NCBI GenBank assembly: GCA_032622095.1
Contig: CP136065.1
Span: 43,035,224-43,099,223 of the forward strand
Length of the DNA: 64,000 nt
Origin: Siphonodentalium dalli
Taxonomy: Eukaryota; Mollusca; Scaphopoda; Gadilida; Siphonodentaliidae
Direction: 5' to 3'
In this document: positions 15,696-30,735 of the stretch, one piece after another
Position numbering within the stretch: the first letter of the stretch is position 1
Layout: every line of letters starts with the position of its first letter
Translations under genes and position numbers: made by a program
Notes under the pieces: model-generated
What the model was told of the DNA's origin: nothing
Databases searched by the model: none
Seen by the model: the letters and a program-made list of their open reading frames with translations, nothing else

Positions 15696-17649
15696 CAAGA
15701 TAACGGAGTCCAATCAGAATTCACTATTAGTAGCACCAAGATAAAGGAGTCCAATCAGTACTCACTATTAGTAGTACCAAGATAAAGGAGTCCAATCAGA
15801 ATTCACTGTTAGTAGCACCAAGATAAAGGAGTCCAATCAGAATTCACTATTAGTAGTACCAAGATAAAGGAGTCCAATCAGTACTCACTATTAGTAGTAC
15901 CAAGATAAAGGAGTCCAATCAGAATTCACTATTAGTTGCACCAAGATAAAGGAGTCCAATCAGAACTCACTATTAGTAGTACCAAGATAAAGGAGTCCAA
16001 TCAGTACTCACTATTAGTAGTACCAAGATAAAGAGTCCAGTCAGAACTCACTATTAGTAGTACCAAGATAAAGGAGTCCAATCAGAACTCACTATTAGTA
16101 GCACCAAGATAAAGAAGTCCAATCAGTAGTCACTATTAGTAGTACCAAGATAAAGTAGTCCAATCAGAATTCACTATTAGTAGCACCAAGATAACGGAGT
16201 CCAATCATAATTCACTATTAGTAGCACCAATATAAAGGATTCCAATCAGAATTCACTATTAGTAGCACCAAGATAAAGGAGTCCAATCAGAATTCACTAT
16301 TAGTAGCACCAAGATAAAGGAGTCCAATCAGAACTCACTATTAGTAGCACCAAGATAAAGGAGTCCAATCAGAATTCACTATTAGTAGCACCAAGATAAA
16401 GGAGTCCAATCAGAATTCGCTATTAGTAGCACCAATATAAAGGAGTCCAATCAGAACTCACTATTAGTAGCACCAAGATAAAGGAGTCCAATCAGAATTC
16501 ACTATTAGTAGCACCAAGATAACGGAGTCCAATCAGAATTCACTATTAGTAGCACCAAGATAACGGGAGTCCAATCAGAATTCACTATTAGTAGCACCAA
16601 GATAACGGAGTCCAATCATAATTCACTATTAGTAGCACCAATATAAAGGAGTCCAATCAGAATTCACTATTAGTAGCACCAAGATAAAGGAGTCCAATCA
16701 GAATTCACTATTAGTAGCACCAAGATAACGGAGTCCAATCAGAATTCACTATTAGTAGCACCAAGATAACGGAGTCCAATCAGAATTCACTATTAGTAGC
16801 ACCAAGATAAAGGAGTCCAATCAGAATTCACTATTAGTAGCTCCAAGATAAAGGCGTCCAATCAGAACCCATTATTAGTAGCACCAAGATAAAGGAGTCC
16901 AATCAGAATTAACTATTAGTAGCACCAATATAACAGAGTCCAATCAGAACTCACTATTAGTAGCACCAAGATAACGGAGTCCAATCAGAATTCACTATTA
17001 GTAGCACCAAGATAAAGGAGTCCAATCAGTACTCACTATTAGTAGTACCAAGATAAAGGAGTCCAATCAGAACTCACTATTAGTAGCACCAAGATAAAGA
17101 AGTCCAATCAGTACTCACTATTAGTAGTACCAAGATAAAGGAGTCCAATCAGAATTCACTGTTAGTAGCACCAAGATAAAGGAGTCCAATCAGAATTCAC
17201 TATTAGTAGTACCAAGATAAAGGAGTCCAATCAGTACTCACTATTAGTAGTACCAAGATAAAGGAGTCCAATCAGAATTCACTATTAGTAGCACCAAGAT
17301 AAAGGAGTCCAATCAGAACTCACTATTAGTAGTACCAAGATAATGGTGTCCCATCAGAACTCACTATTAGTAGCACCAAGATAAAGGAGTCCAATCAGAA
17401 CTCACTATTAGTAGCATCAAGATAAAGGAGTCCAATCAAAATTCACTATTAGTAGCACCAAGATAACGGAGTGCAATCAGAATTCACTATTAGTAGCACC
17501 AAGATAACGGAGTCCAATCAGAATTCACTATTAGTAGCACCAAGATAACGGAGTCCAATCAGAATTCACTATTAGTAGCACCAATATAAAGGATTCCAAT
17601 CAGAATTCACTATTAGTAGCACCAAGATAAAGGAGTCCAATCAGAACTC

Positions 17650-19940
17650 ACTATTAGTAGCACCAAGATAAAGGAGTCCAATCAGAACTCACTATTAGTA
17701 GCACCAAGATAAAGGAGTCCAATCAGAACTCACTATTAGTAGCACCAAGATAACGGAGTCCAATCAGAACTCACTATTAGTAGCACCAAGATAAAGAAGT
17801 CCAATCAGTACTCACTATTAGTAGTACCAAGATAAAGGAGTCCAATCAGAACTCACTATTAGTAGCACCAAGATAAAGGAGTCCAATCAGAACTCACTAT
17901 TAGTAGCACCAAGATAAAGGAGTCCAATCAGAATCCACTATTAGTAGCACCAAGATAAAGGAGTCCAATCATTTCAAATGAGTGACATCACAAAAAATCA
18001 TTGTCTATGCATTATTTAAGTCATCCGATGAGTGTGTCAAACCACCAACATGACTTCATATTCATCCAAGTAGTGTCATAATGCATACAAATGAGGACCA
18101 AAACCACCCAACAAATATTCCAAAACGATCCAACGACTCCACCCTCAATGGTGTCCCAAACCTTACAATGATTACACAAGCTAACCACCGAGTGTCCCAA
18201 ACCATTCAGGTAGTTTCCCCAACCACTCAACCGGCGTCCTAATCAACACATAAGTGTTCCCAGTCTGGAGTAACATATCCACATATAAAATAGTGGATTT
18301 GATAACCTTTCGCAGAGTTTTCATTTCCCGACCCCGTGATTCCACATCAGTAGCGACAATCAGAACTAACTGTAGCAACAAGATAATGGTGTCCAATCAG
18401 AACTCACTATTAATAGCACGAAGATAAAGGAGTCCAATCAGAATTCGCTATTAGTAGCACCAAGATAAAGGGGTCCAATCATAACTCACTATTAGTAGCA
18501 CCAAGATAATGGTATCCCATCAGAACTCACTATTAGTAGCACCAAGATAAAGGAGTCCAATCAGAATTCACTACTAGTAGCACCAAGATAAAGGAGTCCA
18601 ATCAGAATTCGCTATTAGTAGCACCAAGATAAATGAGTCCAATCAGAACTCACTATTAGTAGCACCAAGATAAATGAGTCCAATCAGAACTCCCTATTAG
18701 TAGCACCAAGATAAAGGAGTCCAATCAGAATTCACTATTAGTAGCACCAAGATAACGGAGTCCAATCAGAATTCACTATTAGTACCACCAAGATAACGGA
18801 GTCCAATCAGAATTCACTATTAGTAGCACCAAGATAAAGGAGTCCAATCAGAACTCACTATTAGTAGCACCAAGATAAAGGAGTCCAATCAGAATTCACT
18901 ATTAGTAGCACCAAGATAAAGGAGTCCAATCAGAATTCGCTAATAGTAGCACCAATATAAAGGAGTCCAATCAGAACTCACTATTAGTAGCACCAAGATA
19001 AAGGAGTCCAATCAGAACTCACTATTAGTAGCACCAAGATAAAGGAGTCCAATCAGAATTCACTATTAGTAGCACCAAGATAAAGGAGTCCAATCAGAAT
19101 TCGCTATTAGTAGCACCAAGATAATGGTGTCCCATCAGAACTCACTATTAGTAGCACCAAGATAAAGGAGTCCAATCAGAACTCACTATTAGTAGCACCA
19201 AGATAAAGGTGTCCAATCAGAATTCACTATTAATAGCACCAAGATAAAGGAGTCCAATCAGAATTCGCTATTAGTAGCACCAATATAAAGGAGTCCAATC
19301 AGAACTCACTATTAGTAGCACCAAGATAAAGGAGTCCAATCAGAACTCACTATTAGTAGCACCAAGATAAAGGAGTCCAATCAGAATTCACTATTAGTAG
19401 CACCAAGATAAAGGAGTCCAATCAGAATTCGCTATTAGTAGCACCAATTTAAAGGAGTCCAATCAGAACTCACTATTAGTAGCACCAAGATAAAGGAGTC
19501 CAATCAGAATTCACTATTAGTAGCACCAAGATAACGGAGTCCAATCAGAATTCACTATTAGTAGCACCAAGAAAACGGAGTCCAATCAGAATTCACTATT
19601 AGTAGCACCAAGATAACGGAGTCCAATCATAATTCACTATTAGTAGCACCAATATAAAGGATTCCAATCAGAATTCACTATTAGTAGCACCAAGATAAAG
19701 GAGTCCAATCAGAATTCACTATTAGTAGCACCAAGATAACGGAGTCCAATCAGAATTCACTATTAGTAGCACCAAGATAACGGAGTCCAATCAGAATTCA
19801 CTATTAGTAGCACCAAGATAAAGGAGTCCAATCAGAATTCACTATTAGTAGCACCAAGATAAAGGAGTCCAATCAGAATTCACTATTAGTAGCTCCAAGA
19901 TAAAGGCGTCCAATCAGAACCCATTATTAGTAGCACCAAG
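17650..19940. repeat. Duplicated satellite segment A (with non-satellite block)
   Basis: This segment recurs at 23285-25575 with a constant offset of 5635 bp. Both copies carry the same flanking satellite variants, the same 385-bp non-satellite block, then the same degenerate monomers (ggggtcc, aaatgagtcc, actccctatt), the caattta marker (19443 / 25078) and the gaaccc marker (19918 / 25553). The outer boundaries are approximate because the satellite continues on both sides. Confidence 0.8.
17971..18355. repeat. Non-canonical block inside satellite, copy A
   Basis: About 385 bp without canonical 41-bp monomers, entered abruptly after gtccaatc and left through degenerate satellite (gtagcgacaatcagaactaa). 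A gtgtcccaaacc-like motif appears at 18151, 18192 and, weaker, 18234, i.e. spaced 41-42 bp. This suggests that at least the middle of the block is an ancient, strongly diverged relative of the satellite rather than a foreign insertion. Short minus-strand ORFs of 69 and 71 codons occur here, but nothing about them resembles a known protein. Confidence 0.8.
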
Positions 19941-22900
19941 ATAAAGGAGTCCAATCAGAATTCGCTAATAGTAGCACCAATATAAAGGAGTCCAATCAGA
20001 ACTCACTATTAGTAGCACCAAGATAAAGGAGTCCAATCAGAACTCACTATTAGTAGCACCAAGATAAAGGAGTCCAATCAGTACTCACTATTAGTAGTAC
20101 CAAGATAAAGGAGTCCAATCAGAACTCACTATTAGTAGCACCAAGATAAAGAAGTCCAATCAGTACTCACTATTAGTAGTACCAAGATAAAGTAGTCCAA
20201 TCAGAATTCACTATTAGTAGCACCAAGATAAAGGAGTCCAATCAGAATTCACTATTAGTAGCACCAAGATAACGGAGTCCAATCAGAATTCACTATTAGT
20301 ACCACCAAGATAACGGAGTCCAATCAGAATTCACTATTAGTAGCACCAAGATAAAGAAGTCCAATCAGAACTCACTATTAGTAGCACCAAGATAAAGGAG
20401 TCCAATCAGAATTCACTATTAGTAGCACCAAGATAAAGGAGTCCAATCAGAATTCGCTAATAGTAGCACCAATATAAAGGAGTCCAATCAGAACTCACTA
20501 TTAGTAGCACCAAGATAAAGGAGTCCAATCAGAACTCACTATTAGTAGCACCAAGATAAAGGAGTCCAATCAGAATTCACTATTAGTAGCACCAAGATAA
20601 AGGAGTCCAATCAGAATTCGCTATTAGTAGCACCAAGATAATGGTGTCCCATCAGAACTCACTATTAGTAGCACCAAGATAAAGGAGTCCAATCAGAACT
20701 CACTATTAGTAGCACCAAGATAAAGGTGTCCAATCAGAATTCACTATTAATAGCACCAAGATAAAGGAGTCCAATCAGAATTCGCTATTAGTAGCACCAA
20801 TATAAAGGAGTCCAATCAGAACTCACTATTAGTAGCACCAAGATAAAGGAGTCCAATCAGAACTCACTATTAGTAGCACCAAGATAAAGGAGTCCAATCA
20901 GAATTCACTATTAGTAGCACCAAGATAAAGGAGTCCAATCAGAATTCGCTATTAGTAGCACCAATATAAAGGAGTCCAATCAGAACTCACTATTAGTAGC
21001 ACCAAGATAAAGGAGTCCAATCAGAATTCACTATTAGTAGCACCAAGATAACGGAGTCCAATCAGAATTCACTATTAGTAGCACCAAGATAACGGAGTCC
21101 AATCAGAATTCACTATTAGTAGCACCAAGATAACGGAGTCCAATCATAATTCACTATTAGTAGCACCAATATAAAGGAGTCCAATCAGAATTCACTATTA
21201 GTAGCACCAAGATAAAGGAGTCCAATCAGAATTCACTATTAGTAGCACCAAGATAACGGAGTCCAATCAGAATTCACTATTAGTAGCACCAAGATAACGG
21301 AGTCCAATCAGAATTCACTATTAGTAGCACCAAGATAAAGGAGTCCAATCAGAATTCACTATTAGTAGCTCCAAGATAAAGGCGTCCAATCAGAACCCAT
21401 TATTAGTAGCACCAAGATAAAGGAGTCCAATCAGAATTAACTATTAGTAGCACCAATATAACAGAGTCCAATCAGAACTCACTATTAGTAGCACCAAGAT
21501 AACGGAGTCCAATCAGAATTCACTATTAGTAGCACCAAGATAAAGGAGTCCAATCAGTACTCACTATTAGTAGTACCAAGATAAAGGAGTCCAATCAGAA
21601 CTCACTATTAGTAGCACCAAGATAAAGAAGTCCAATCAGTACTCACTATTAGTAGTACCAAGATAAAGGAGTCCAATCAGAATTCACTGTTAGTAGCACC
21701 AAGATAAAGGAGTCCAATCAGAATTCACTATTAGTAGTACCAAGATAAAGGAGTCCAATCAGTACTCACTATTAGTAGTACCAAGATAAAGGAGTCCAAT
21801 CAGAATTCACTATTAGTAGCACCAAGATAAAGGAGTCCAATCAGAACTCACTATTAGTAGTACCAAGATAATGGTGTCCCATCAGAACTCACTATTAGTA
21901 GCACCAAGATAAAGGAGTCCAATCAGAACTCACTATTAGTAGCATCAAGATAAAGGAGTCCAATCAAAATTCACTATTAGTAGCACCAAGATAACGGAGT
22001 CCAATCAGAATTCACTATTAGTAGCACCAAGATAACGGAGTCCAATCAGAATTCACTATTAGTAGCACCAAGATAACGGAGTCCAATCAGAATTCACTAT
22101 TAGTAGCACCAATATAAAGGATTCCAATCAGAATTCACTATTAGTAGCACCAAGATAAAGGAGTCCAATCAGAATTCACTATTAGTAGCACCAAGATAAA
22201 GGAGTCCAATCAGAATTCACTATTAGTAGCTCCAAGATAAAGGCGTCCAATCAGAATTCACTATTAATAGCACCAAGATAAAGGAGTCCAATCAGAATTC
22301 ACTATTAGTAGCACCAAGATAAAGGAGTCCAATCAGAATTCACTATTAGTAGCTCCAAGATAAAGGCGTCCAATCAGAACCCATTATTAGTAGCACCAAT
22401 ATAACAGAGTCCAATCAGAACTCACTATTAGTAGCACCAAGATAACGGAGTCCAATCAGAATTCACTATTAGTAGCACCAAGATAAAGGAGTCCAATCAG
22501 AATTCACTATTAGTAGCTCCAAGATAAAGGCGTCCAATCAGAACCCATTATTAGTAGCACCAATATAACAGAGGCCAATCAGAACTCACTATTAGTAGCA
22601 CCAAGATAACGGAGTCCAATCAGAATTCACTATTAGTAGCACCAAGATAAAGGAGTCCAATCAGAATTCACTATTAGTAGCTCCAAGATAAAGGCGTCCA
22701 ATCAGAACCCATTATTAGTAGCACCAATATAACAGAGTCCAATCAGAACTCACTATTAGTAGCACCAAGATAACGGAGTCCAATCAGAATTCACTATTAG
22801 TAGCACCAAGATAAAGGAGTCCAATCAGTACTCACTATTAGTAGCACCAAGATAAAGGAGTCCAATCAGAATTCACTATTAGTAGCACCAAGATAAAGGA

Positions 22901-23284
22901 GTCCAATCAGAATCCACTATTAGTAGCACCAAGATAAAGAAGTCCAATCAGTACTCACTATTAGTAGTACCAAGATAAAGGAGTCCAATCAGAATTCACT
23001 ATTAGTAGCTCCAAGATAAAGAAGTCCAATCAGTACTCACTATTAGTAGCACCAAGATAACGGAGTCCAATCAGAACTCACTATTAGTAGCACCAAGATA
23101 AAGAAGTCCAATCAGTACTCACTATTAGTAGTACCAAGATAAAGGAGTCCAATCAGAACTCACTATTAGTAGCACCAAGATAAAGGAGTCCAATCAGAAC
23201 TCACTATTAGTAGCACCAAGATAAAGGAGTCCAATCAGAACTCACTATTAGTAGCACCAAGATAAAGGAGTCCAATCAGAACTC

Positions 23285-25575
23285 ACTATTAGTAGCACCA
23301 AGATAAAGGAGTCCAATCAGAACTCACTATTAGTAGCACCAAGATAAAGGAGTCCAATCAGAACTCACTATTAGTAGCACCAAGATAACGGAGTCCAATC
23401 AGAACTCACTATTAGTAGCACCAAGATAAAGAAGTCCAATCAGTACTCACTATTAGTAGTACCAAGATAAAGGAGTCCAATCAGAACTCACTATTAGTAG
23501 CACCAAGATAAAGGAGTCCAATCAGAACTCACTATTAGTAGCACCAAGATAAAGGAGTCCAATCAGAATCCACTATTAGTAGCACCAAGATAAAGGAGTC
23601 CAATCATTTCAAATGAGTGACATCACAAAAAATCATTGTCTATGCATTATTTAAGTCATCCGATGAGTGTGTCAAACCACCAACATGACTTCATATTCAT
23701 CCAAGTAGTGTCATAATGCATACAAATGAGGACCAAAACCACCCAACAAATATTCCAAAACGATCCAACGACTCCACCCTCAATGGTGTCCCAAACATTA
23801 CAATGATTACACAAGCTAACCACCGAGTGTCCCAAACCATTCAGGTAGTTTCCCCAACCACTCAACCGGCGTCCTAATCAACACATAAGTGTTCCCAGTC
23901 TGGAGTAACATATCCACATATAAAATAGTGGATTTGATAACCTTTCGCAGAGTTTTCATTTCCCGACCCCGTGATTCCACATCAGTAGCGACAATCAGAA
24001 CTAACTGTAGCAACAAGATAATGGTGTCCAATCAGAACTCACTATTAATAGCACGAAGATAAAGGAGTCCAATCAGAATTCGCTATTAGTAGCACCAAGA
24101 TAAAGGGGTCCAATCATAACTCACTATTAGTAGCACCAAGATAATGGTATCCCATCAGAACTCACTATTAGTAGCACCAAGATAAAGGAGTCCAATCAGA
24201 ATTCACTACTAGTAGCACCAAGATAAAGGAGTCCAATCAGAATTCGCTATTAGTAGCACCAAGATAAATGAGTCCAATCAGAACTCACTATTAGTAGCAC
24301 CAAGATAAATGAGTCCAATCAGAACTCCCTATTAGTAGCACCAAGATAAAGGAGTCCAATCAGAATTCACTATTAGTAGCACCAAGATAACGGAGTCCAA
24401 TCAGAATTCACTATTAGTACCACCAAGATAACGGAGTCCAATCAGAATTCACTATTAGTAGCACCAAGATAAAGGAGTCCAATCAGAACTCACTATTAGT
24501 AGCACCAAGATAAAGGAGTCCAATCAGAATTCACTATTAGTAGCACCAAGATAAAGGAGTCCAATCAGAATTCGCTAATAGTAGCACCAATATAAAGGAG
24601 TCCAATCAGAACTCACTATTAGTATCACCAAGATAAAGGAGTCCAATCAGAACTCACTATTAGTAGCACCAAGATAAAGGTGTCCAATCAGAATTCACTA
24701 TTAGTAGCACCAAGATAAAGGAGTCCAATCAGAATTCGCTATTAGTAGCACCAAGATAATGGTGTCCCATCAGAACTCACTATTAGTAGCACCAAGATAA
24801 AGGAGTCCAATCAGAACTCACTATTAGTAGCACCAAGATAAAGATGTCCCATCAGAATTCACTATTAATAGCACCAAGATAAAGGAGTCCAATCAGAATT
24901 CGCTATTAGTAGCACCAATATAAAGGAGTCCAATCAGAACTCACTATTAGTAGCACCAAGATAAAGGAGTCCAATCAGAACTCACTATTAGTAGCACCAA
25001 GATAAAGGAGTCCAATCAGAATTCACTATTAGTAGCACCAAGATAAAGGAGTCCAATCAGAATTCGCTATTAGTAGCACCAATTTAAAGGAGTCCAATCA
25101 GAACTCACTATTAGTAGCACCAAGATAAAGGAGTCCAATCAGAATTCACTATTAGTAGCACCAAGATAACGGAGTCCAATCAGAATTCACTATTAGTAGC
25201 ACCAAGATAACGGAGTCCAATCAGAATTCACTATTAGTAGCACCAAGATAACGGAGTCCAATCATAATTCACTATTAGTAGCACCAATATAAAGGATTCC
25301 AATCAGAATTCACTATTATTAGCACCAAGATAAAGGAGTCCAATCAGAATTCACTATTAGTAGCACCAAGATAACGGAGTCCAATCAGAATTCACTATTA
25401 GTAGCACCAAGATAACGGAGTCCAATCAGAATTCACTATTAGTAGCACCAAGATAAAGGAGTCCAATCAGAATTCACTATTAGTAGCACCAAGATAAAGG
25501 AGTCCAATCAGAATTCACTATTAGTAGCTCCAAGATAAAGGCGTCCAATCAGAACCCATTATTAGTAGCACCAAG
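23285..25575. repeat. Duplicated satellite segment B
   Basis: Second copy of the 17650-19940 segment at an offset of 5635 bp. A few substitutions separate the copies, for example agtatcacc near 24624 and aagatgtccc near 24842, where copy A has the usual agtagcacc and aaggtgtcc forms. Confidence 0.8.
23606..23990. repeat. Non-canonical block inside satellite, copy B
   Basis: Same 385-bp block as at 17971-18355. Reading the two base by base I find one difference (ccaaaccttac in copy A, ccaaacattac in copy B). Such identity points to recent segmental duplication or gene conversion within the array. Confidence 0.85.
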
Positions 25576-27924
25576 ATAAAGGAGTCCAATCAGAATTAAC
25601 TATTAGTAGCACCAATATAACAGAGTCCAATCAGAACTCACTATTAGTAGCACCAAGATAACGGAGTCCAATCAGAATTCACTATTAGTAGCACCAAGAT
25701 AAAGGAGTCCAATCAGTACTCACTATTAGTAGTACCAAGATAAAGGAGTCCAATCAGAACTCACTATTAGTAGCACCAAGATAAAGAAGTCCAATCAGTA
25801 CTCACTATTAGTAGTACCAAGATAAAGTAGTCCAATCAGAATTCACTATTAGTAGCACCAAGATAAAGGAGTCCAATCAGAATTCACTATTAGTAGCACC
25901 AAGATAACGGAGTCCAATCAGAATTCACTATTAGTACCACCAAGATAACGGAGTCCAATCAGAATTCACTATTAGTAGCACCAAGATAAAGGAGTCCAAT
26001 CAGAACTCACTATTAGTAGCACCAAGATAAAGGAGTCCAATCAGAATTCACTATTAGTAGCACCAAGATAAAGGAGTCCAATCAGAATTCGCTAATAGTA
26101 GCACCAATATAAAGGAGTCCAATCAGAACTCACTATTAGTAGCACCAAGATAAAGGAGTCCAATCAGAACTCACTATTAGTAGCACCAAGATAAAGGAGT
26201 CCAATCAGAATTCACTATTAGTAGCACCAAGATAAAGGAGTCCAATCAGAATTCGCTATTAGTAGCACCAAGATAATGGTGTCCCATCAGAACTCACTAT
26301 TAGTAGCACCAAGATAAAGGAGTCCAATCAGAACTCACTATTAGTAGCACCAAGATAAAGGTGTCCAATCAGAATTCACTATTAATAGCACCAAGATAAA
26401 GGAGTCCAATCAGAATTCGCTATTAGTAGCACCAATATAAAGGAGTCCAATCAGAACTCACTATTAGTAGCACCAAGATAAAGGAGTCCAATCAGAACTC
26501 ACTATTAGTAGCACCAAGATAAAGGAGTCCAATCAGAATTCACTATTAGTAGCACCAAGATAAAGGAGTCCAATCAGAATTCGCTATTAGTAGCACCAAT
26601 ATAAAGGAGTCCAATCAGAACTCACTATTAGTAGCACCAAGATAACGGAGTCCAATCAGAATTCACTATTAGTAGCACCAAGATAACGGAGTCCAATCAG
26701 AATTCACTATTAGTAGCACCAAGATAACGGAGTCCAATCATAATTCACTATTAGTAGCACCAATATAAAGGAGTCCAATCAGAATTCACTATTAGTAGCA
26801 CCAAGATAAAGGAGTCCAATCAGAATTCACTATTAGTAGCACCAAGATAACGGAGTCCAATCAGAATTCACTATTAGTAGCACCAAGATAACGGAGTCCA
26901 ATCAGAATTCACTATTAGTAGCACCAAGATAAAGGAGTCCAATCAGAATTCACTATTAGTAGCTCCAAGATAAAGGCGTCCAATCAGAACCCATTATTAG
27001 TAGCACCAAGATAAAGGAGTCCAATCAGAATTAACTATTAGTAGCACCAATATAACAGAGTCCAATCAGAACTCACTATTAGTAGCACCAAGATAACAGA
27101 GTCCAATCAGAATTCACTATTAGTAGCACCAAGATAAAGGAGTCCAATCAGTACTCACTATTAGTAGTATCAAGATAAAGGAGTCCAATCAGAACTCACT
27201 ATTAGTAGCACCAAGATAAAGAAGTCCAATCAGTACTCACTATTAGTAGTACCAAGATAAAGGAGTCCAATCAGAATTCACTGTTAGTAGCACCAAGATA
27301 AAGGAGGTCCAATCAGAATTCACTATTAGTAGTACCAAGATAAAGGAGTCCAATCAGTACTCACTATTAGTAGTACCAAGATAAAGAGTCCAGTCAGAAC
27401 TCACTATTAGTAGTACCAAGATAAAGGAGTCCAATCAGAACTCACTATTAGTAGCACCAAGATAAAGAAGTCCAATCAGTAGTCACTATTAGTAGTACCA
27501 AGATAAAGTAGTCCAATCAGAATTCACTATTAGTAGCACCAAGATAACGGAGTCCAATCATAATTCACTATTAGTAGCACCAATATAAAGGATTCCAATC
27601 AGAATTCACTATTAGTACCACCAAGATAACGGAGTCCAATCAGAATTCGCTAATAGTAGCACCAATATAAAGGAGTCCAATCAGAACTCACTAATAGTAG
27701 CACCAATATAAAGGAGTCCAATCAGAACTCACTATTAGTAGCACCAAGATAAAGGAGTCCAATCAGAATTCACTATTAGTAGCACCAAGATAACGGAGTC
27801 CAATCAGAACTCACTAATAGTAGCACCAATATAAAGGAGTCCAATCAGAACTCACTATTAGTAGCACCAAGATAAAGGAGTCCAATCAGAATTCACTATT
27901 AGTAGCACCAAGATAACGGAGTCC

Positions 27925-30735
27925 AATCATAATTCACTATTAGTAGCACCAATATAAAGGATTCCAATCAGAATTCACTATTAGTACCACCAAGATAACG
28001 GAGTCCAATCAGAATTCACTATTAGTAGCACCAAGATAAAGGAGTCCAATCAGAACTCACTATTAGTAGCACCAAGATAAAGGAGTCCAATCAGAATTCA
28101 CTATTAGTAGCACCAAGATAAAGGAGTCCAATCAGAATTCGCTAATAGTAGCACCAATATAAAGGAGTCCAATCAGAACTCACTATTAGTAGCACCAAGA
28201 TAAAGGAGTCCAATCAGAACTCACTATTAGTAGCACCAAGATAAAGGAGTCCAATCAGAATTCACTATTAGTAGCACCAAGATAAAGGAGTCCAATCAGA
28301 ATTCGCTATTAGTAGCACCAAGATAATGGTGTCCCATCAGAACTCACTATTAGTAGCACCAAGATAAAGGAGTCCAATCAGAACTCACTATTAGTAGCAC
28401 CAAGATAAAGGTGTCCAATCAGAATTCACTATTAATAGCACCAAGATAAAGGAGTCCAATCAGAATTCGCTATTAGTAGCACCAATATAAAGGAGTCCAA
28501 TCAGAACTCACTATTAGTAGCACCAAGATAAAGGAGTCCAATCAGAACTCACTATTAGTAGCACCAAGATAAAGGAGTCCAATCAGAATTCACTATTAGT
28601 AGCACCAAGATAAAGGATTCCAATCAGAATTCGCTATTAGTAGCACCAATTTAAAGGAGTCCAATCAGAACTCACTATTAGTAGCACCAAGATAAAGGAG
28701 TCCAATCAGAATTCACTATTAGTAGCACCAAGATAACGGAGTCCAATCAGAATTCACTATTAGTAGCACCAAGATAACGGAGTCCAATCAGAATTCACTA
28801 TTAGTAGCACCAAGATAACGGAGTCCAATCATAATTCACTATTAGTAGCACCAATATAAAGGATTCCAATCAGAATTCACTATTAGTAGCACCAAGATAA
28901 AGGAGTCCAATCAGAATTCACTATTAGTAGCACCAAGATAACGGAGTCCAATCAGAATTCACTATTAGTAGCACCAAGATAACGGAGTCCAATCAGAATT
29001 CACTATTAGTAGCACCAAGATAAAGGAGTCCAATCAGAATTCACTATTAGTAGCACCAAGATAAAGGAGTCCAATCAGAATTCACTATTAGTAGCTCCAA
29101 GATAAAGGCGTCCAATCAGAACCCATTATTAGTAGCACCAAGATAAAGGAGTCCAATCAGAATTAACTATTAGTAGCACCAATATAACAGAGTCCAATCA
29201 GAACTCACTATTAGTAGCACCAAGATAACGGAGTCCAATCAGAATTCACTATTAGTAGCACCAAGATAAAGGAGTCCAATCAGTACTCACTATTAGTAGT
29301 ACCAAGATAAAGGAGTCCAATCAGAACTCACTATTAGTAGCACCAAGATAAAGAAGTCCAATCAGTACTCACTATTAGTAGTACCAAGATAAAGTAGTCC
29401 AATCAGAATTCACTATTAGTAGCACCAAGATAAAGGAGTCCAATCAGAATTCACTATTAGTAGCACCAAGATAACGGAGTCCAATCAGAATTCACTATTA
29501 GTACCACCAAGATAACGGAGTCCAATCAGAATTCACTATTAGTAGCACCAAGACAAAGGAGTCCAATCAGAACTCACTATTAGTAGCACCAAGATAAAGG
29601 AGTCCAATCAGAATTCACTATTAGTAGCACCAAGATAAAGGAGTCCAATCAGAATTCGCTAATAGTAGCACCAATATAAAGGAGTCCAATCAGAACTCAC
29701 TATTAGTAGCACCAAGATAAAGGAGTCCAATCAGAACTCACTATTAGTAGCCCCAAGATAAAGTAGTCCAATCAGAATTCACTATTAGTAGCACCAAGAT
29801 AAAGGAGTCCAATCAGAATTCGCTATTAGTAGCACCAAGATAATGGTGTCCCATAAGAACTCACTATTAGTAGCACCAAGATAAAGGAGTCCAATCAGAA
29901 CTCACTATTAGTAGCACCAAGATAAAGGTGTCCAATCAGAATTCACTATTAATAGCACCAAGATAAAGGAGTCCAATCAGAATTCGCTATTAGTAGCACC
30001 AATATAAAGGAGTCCAATCAGAACTCACTATTAGTAGCACCAAGATAAAGGAGTCCAATCAGAACTCACTATTAGTAGCACCAAGATAAAGGAGTCCAAT
30101 CAGAATTCACTATTAGTAGCACCAAGATAAAGGAGTCCAATCAGAATTCGCTATTAGTAGCACCAATATAAAGGAGTCCAATCAGAACTCACTATTAGTA
30201 GCACCAAGATAAAGGAGTCCAATCAGAATTCACTATTAGTAGCACCAAGATAACGGAGTCCAATCAGAATTCACTATTAGTAGCACCAAGATAACGGAGT
30301 CCAATCAGAATTCACTATTAGTAGCACCAAGATAACGGAGTCCAATCATAATTCACTATTAGTAGCACCAATATAAAGGAGTCCAATCAGAATTCACTAT
30401 TAGTAGCACCAAGATAAAGGAGTCCAATCAGAATTCACTATTAGTAGCACCAAGATAACGGAGTCCAATCAGAATTCACTATTAGTAGCACCAAGATAAC
30501 GGAGTCCAATCAGAATTCACTATTAGTAGCACCAAGATAAAGGAGTCCAATCAGAATTCACTATTAGTAGCACCAAGATAAAGGAGTCCAATCAGAATTC
30601 ACTATTAGTAGCTCCAAGATAAAGGCGTCCAATCAGAACCCATTATTAGTAGCACCAAGATAAAGGAGTCCAATCAGAATTAACTATTAGTAGCACCAAT
30701 ATAACAGAGTCCAATCAGAACTCACTATTAGTAGC
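27925..30735. repeat. Satellite higher-order unit, copy 4
   Basis: Markers at about 27925 and 28830 (cataattc), 28648 (caattta), 29118 (gaaccc), 29550 (agacaaagg), 30345 (cataattc) and 30635 (gaaccc), reproducing the order and spacing of copies 2 and 3. Confidence 0.8.

Noticed and set aside
18021-24031. Pairs of identical 69- and 71-codon minus-strand ORFs at 18021-18396 and 23656-24031
   Set aside because: They are identical because the 385-bp block is duplicated. Both lie within satellite-related sequence, overlap each other, and lack any recognisable domain or splice context.
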